In this document: in pieces, positions 60,840-64,000 of the stretch
Layout: each line of letters opens with the position of its first letter
Numbering within the stretch: the stretch's first letter is position 1
NCBI RefSeq assembly: GCF_954871325.1
Contig: NC_088776.1
Location: 41,744,569-41,808,568 of the forward strand
From: Gordionus sp. m RMFG-2023
Taxonomy: Eukaryota; Nematomorpha; Gordioida; Chordodea; Parachordodidae
Length of the DNA: 64,000 nt
Direction of reading: 5' to 3'
Made by a program: the position numbers and the translations under genes
Notes under the pieces: generated by a model
What the model saw: only the letters and a program-made list of their open reading frames with translations
Database searches by the model: none
What the model was told of the DNA's origin: nothing

Positions 60840-61665
60840 ATGGTATAAAGATATTTATGAATGTTATCTAAATTAGAGAAAATAAATATCTTATGTAATC
60901 TGTGAATTCTTATATTAAAATATATATTTATATCTCAAACATCGTTAAGTAATAAATAATTAATAAAAGTATATTTATGTTATATATTATGACTAAAACA
61001 GTTCATTATCATAATTTAATATATAAAATCATTAAAATATATATTTTTTTTGTGTCAATAAAAGCTCACTAGTTTTTTAAGTTACTTGAATTTAAATGTA
61101 AAATGAAATTATTCAGATATAACTATCTATATCATAATATGACGACAAAAATCTCGCATGTTCATGATTACAGTTGATGGGATTAATACCAATTTATTCT
61201 TGGTTTACAATACCAAAATAAACTAATATATAATTAAATATTGATATTGGTTTTTGTTAATGTGCTCGATATTTTGTTTATCATATATCCTAAAGACATT
61301 AACGTGAATTTTAATTGTCGATTGATTTTTTATTATTTTTTTTTATTAACATTCAATTAATACAATATAGTCTATTAACTTAAATTTAACTTTTAGATAT
61401 TTTTAAATTTATTTTGATTGAATGCATCAAGTTAAATTTTTTAGTATTTAGAGAAAAAATAATTCAATATCATGAATGATCTTTAAAAAAATATAACGCA
61501 TAAATTTAAAATATAATTTTTATTACTTTTTGTTTATATTATTAGTTTATTTAATTGCATATAATCCCAAATTCCAGTATAATCTTCTTTTCTTCATGGT
61601 GGTCAAGTTAACAATCATGTATTCACACATTCTCGGAATTCTCATTTCAAATTTAAAACAAATTT
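60840..61665. other. AT-rich sequence upstream of the first visible lipocalin exon
   Basis: A signal-peptide exon is expected on the minus strand here or further right. A 30-odd codon minus-strand frame at about 61560-61640 (RIPRMCEYMIVNL...) was considered but has no usable donor, so none is called. Confidence 0.4.
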
Positions 61666-61667
61666 AT

Positions 61668-62291
61668 TAGTGTAGCAAATTAAAACGTATCAATAAACGT
61701 GCACGTTACCATCAACGACAGCAAGAGATGCTGCTACCACAACGACAACCAGGGATGTGCTACTACAACGACAGCCATCTGCTGCTACTACAACGATAGT
61801 CATATATGCTGTTAAAACACGCTGAGAGTCAAGACTCAATTCTACAAAGATCATACGCATTTATTCCCCACGTTACAATACGCAACGTCAAGACGCAAGC
61901 CAAAACTATAAACATCATTAACCAATGACTGTCATACAGTTGGATCATTATAAGTCTGTACGGGTGTATGCAAATTTTTTTTAGATACAATGATTCAAGA
62001 AACTAGAAGAAAGGAGAGAAAAGTGACACCGGCACGCAATAACTTAATGGCATACTCATTGGTAGTAATGGAAACAACATCAAACAATTCATAGCGGATT
62101 CTAATGCCCAAAGTACAGTAAGTGACCATTGTGACGTAAACAGCCGTAACGTTATCAAACCATAACTATTATAGTCTATTAGATAAGGTTATTGAAGCTC
62201 AAACCATAATGGCAGCCAGAGCTAGGCAATGTAAACGATTCAACAACGACTTGGGATTTAAAATTCATTAGCATATTGTAACCCTTCACTA
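61668..62291. mobile_element. GC-richer block, possible short hAT-like insertion
   Basis: Base composition shifts visibly (about 40% G+C by eye) between TAGTGTAGCAAATT and TAACCCTTCACTA, which are short inverted TAGTG/CACTA ends of hAT type. The flanking octamers do not match clearly. The first part holds three to four imperfect ~27 bp units (CAACGACAGC...GCTGCTACTA). No open frame or host gene was recognised. It could also be a fragment of another repeat class or a transferred piece. Confidence 0.4.
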
Positions 62292-62322
62292 ATAATAATT
62301 TCTAGAAAAACACTAAAAATAG

Positions 62323-64000
62323 TAGTGCTGTAAAGTAACGTCGTCACTAACTTCGTTACCTTTTTTGAAGAAAAGGAACGTCATTCGTTACCTTTCTCTA
62401 GAGGTAACGGTAACGCGTTTCTTTTATTGAGTAACGGTAACGCAAAACGTTACTCGTTAATTTAAATTTTTTCTTAAAAAATATTTAAAAAAAAACATTT
62501 TATTATACTATAAAATTACTTTTATTTATTTTTTAATATAAATAATTTAAGCCGAGTTTTTAATTCATATCAAACCACCATTCCTTCATTTTTTATTTAA
62601 ATTCTCGTTAAATTTTCATTCGAATGTTAATCTAATTAATATATAATCAAAATTCAAAGTAAATGTAGCAATAATATTATTATTCTATTTTATAATTTTT
62701 TAAGGATATTATGTCTATAGTATACTTACTTCTTCAGATGAAGATGATTTAACCCTTCTCTGGCCCCAATTTGAAACATATTTTACACCAGTAAAGAAAA
62801 TTAGATACAAAGTCTACACTTTGTAAATGTAAATTATGCCTCAACGCAAATATTTCAACCACAATGTCCAGCAGTTCAAACTTTAAAAAAGCATATGAAA
62901 GTAAAAAGATGAATTAATACATTATTTTTTAAAACATTACTTTAATAATAGAATATTAAATCATGGCTATTATAAAATAACCAATAAAAGAAGTATTCTT
63001 TCATAATATTTTGAAAAGTTTAATCATGAAATTAAAATATAAGCAATTAAATTATACTATAGTATAGGGCTGCGAACCAACATTAAAAACCTAGATTAAC
63101 AAAATATTGGTATTGTTTTAAACAATATTTTCTATTTCTTTTTTTTAGTATGCTATTGGTTTAATTTCAAATTGTTTATAAATTTATAGAATAAAATAGT
63201 TATTTTAAAAATTTTTGTTTAATATATATATATATATATGGAATAAAACTATGAAACAATATTGTTTTAGAGTACTGAACTAGATATTTTTCTTGATCTT
63301 TTTTAAAGGATAATTCTGAAAAAGATAAGAAATTGAAAAATGATCTTTGGAAATCATAATTTTAATTTTTAATGTTTTCCTTGACAATAAGATTAGTGAG
63401 GGATTAATAGCAATTAAAATTTTTTAAAAGATATATCTTCAATTATTAAGAGGCTAAGTTATTTTTAATAAAAAATTTAGGTAATAATATTTTAATTAAA
63501 AAATTATAGACTGTACATTCCTCAAAAATGACAGAGATTAATGAACATTTGAATAGTAATAAAAAGAAATTGAAGCCAATCAACTCACACTCATTTAGAT
63601 GCAGAATCCATCTACAACAATTATAAAAATAGCACAATTCGCTGTTGATGATTTAATTTTGTAATTGAAGAATTACAACCATTTACAATTGTAGAAAGCA
63701 GCATTCATTAATGTCATCAAAAAATTGCAGCCAACTAAAATATATGATGTCTAGGCCTACCCCCGTATTAAAAATTAACGAAGCGTATGACACCATGGCA
63801 AAGAAATTAGTAGATTTGTTGTGTATCCCAAAAATTGTCTGTACAACTGTAAATTCTTGGTCAGCTTATCATCGGTATATAAAATATATATTTTATTTGA
63901 TAATATTGTATTTTAAAAAAGTTCTTATTTAGGGATGTGACGGTACACTTGCTACAACCAGACACTCTTGAGAGTATTTCAACCCCAAATACACACATTT
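62323..64000 (+). mobile_element. Second copy of the GTAACG-type hAT, cut by the window end
   Basis: Starts TAGTGCTGTAAAGTAACGTC, nearly identical to the start of the element at 52371. It is followed by the same GTAACGGTAACGCG repeats and the AAGCCGAGTTTTTAATTCAT block, so it is the same family. It retains the central region missing from the other copy. The right end lies outside the window. Confidence 0.88.
62710..64000 (+). pseudogene. hAT transposase of the second GTAACG copy, incomplete
   Basis: Near 62735 come SSDEDDLTLLWPQFETYF and the remains of a BED finger (out of frame in places). At 63711-63875 the frame reads MMSRPTPVLKINEAYDTM and CTTVNSWSAYHR, the hAT W-S-x-H block. A GTATAT...TATTTAG intron (phase 2) joins to RDVTVHLLQPDTLES, the usual continuation (GVTVHWI...TLE). 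Early stops are present; the C-terminus lies beyond the window. Confidence 0.75.

Overview
The window reads as animal nuclear DNA: very AT-rich (roughly three quarters A+T by eye), with multi-exon genes, GT..AG introns, long gene-poor stretches, and a heavy load of DNA transposons, mostly hAT. No rRNA, tRNA, CRISPR array, operon structure or bacterial signal was seen. The proteins are recognisable as animal families but strongly diverged, which suggests a fast-evolving invertebrate. I cannot name the species.

Three host genes can be built exon by exon with matching splice phases. (1) A misato homologue (MSTO1/DML1, tubulin-like) on the + strand, seven exons at 3671-8916; its N-terminal part is not visible. 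(2) A PDZRN3/PDZRN4/PDZK4-type PDZ protein on the - strand, 12578-9367 (perhaps from 12976), convergent with misato and carrying the linker, PDZ2 and C-terminal motifs of that family; RING and most of PDZ1 are not found. (3) A lipocalin (apolipoprotein D/crustacyanin-like) on the - strand, with exons at 60835-60711, 49636-49412 and 49309-49057. Its first visible intron is about 11 kb and holds a nest of transposons.

Transposons dominate the rest. A 2.4 kb element with ~600 bp inverted repeats (1145-3544) carries the decayed C-terminal half of a DDE-type transposase of a family I cannot assign; it lies just upstream of the first visible misato exon. The lipocalin intron holds a hAT element (50066-57236, near-perfect 8-bp target duplication). 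Inside it are a palindromic element (52219-54404), itself split by a second hAT (52371-53956), and a third hAT (54618-56935). Both inner hATs have perfect 8-bp target duplications. A further copy of the second hAT runs off the window end (62323-64000). Other hAT relics or short non-autonomous hATs lie at 20639-20882, 34886-35996, 43989-45319, 46540-47990 and 59910-60156, plus degraded GGCCCG-rich copies.

From about 13 to 49 kb I find no convincing host gene. That stretch holds dispersed repeats, short palindromic elements and a 1.8 kb array of repeat units in mixed orientation (37.8-39.6 kb).
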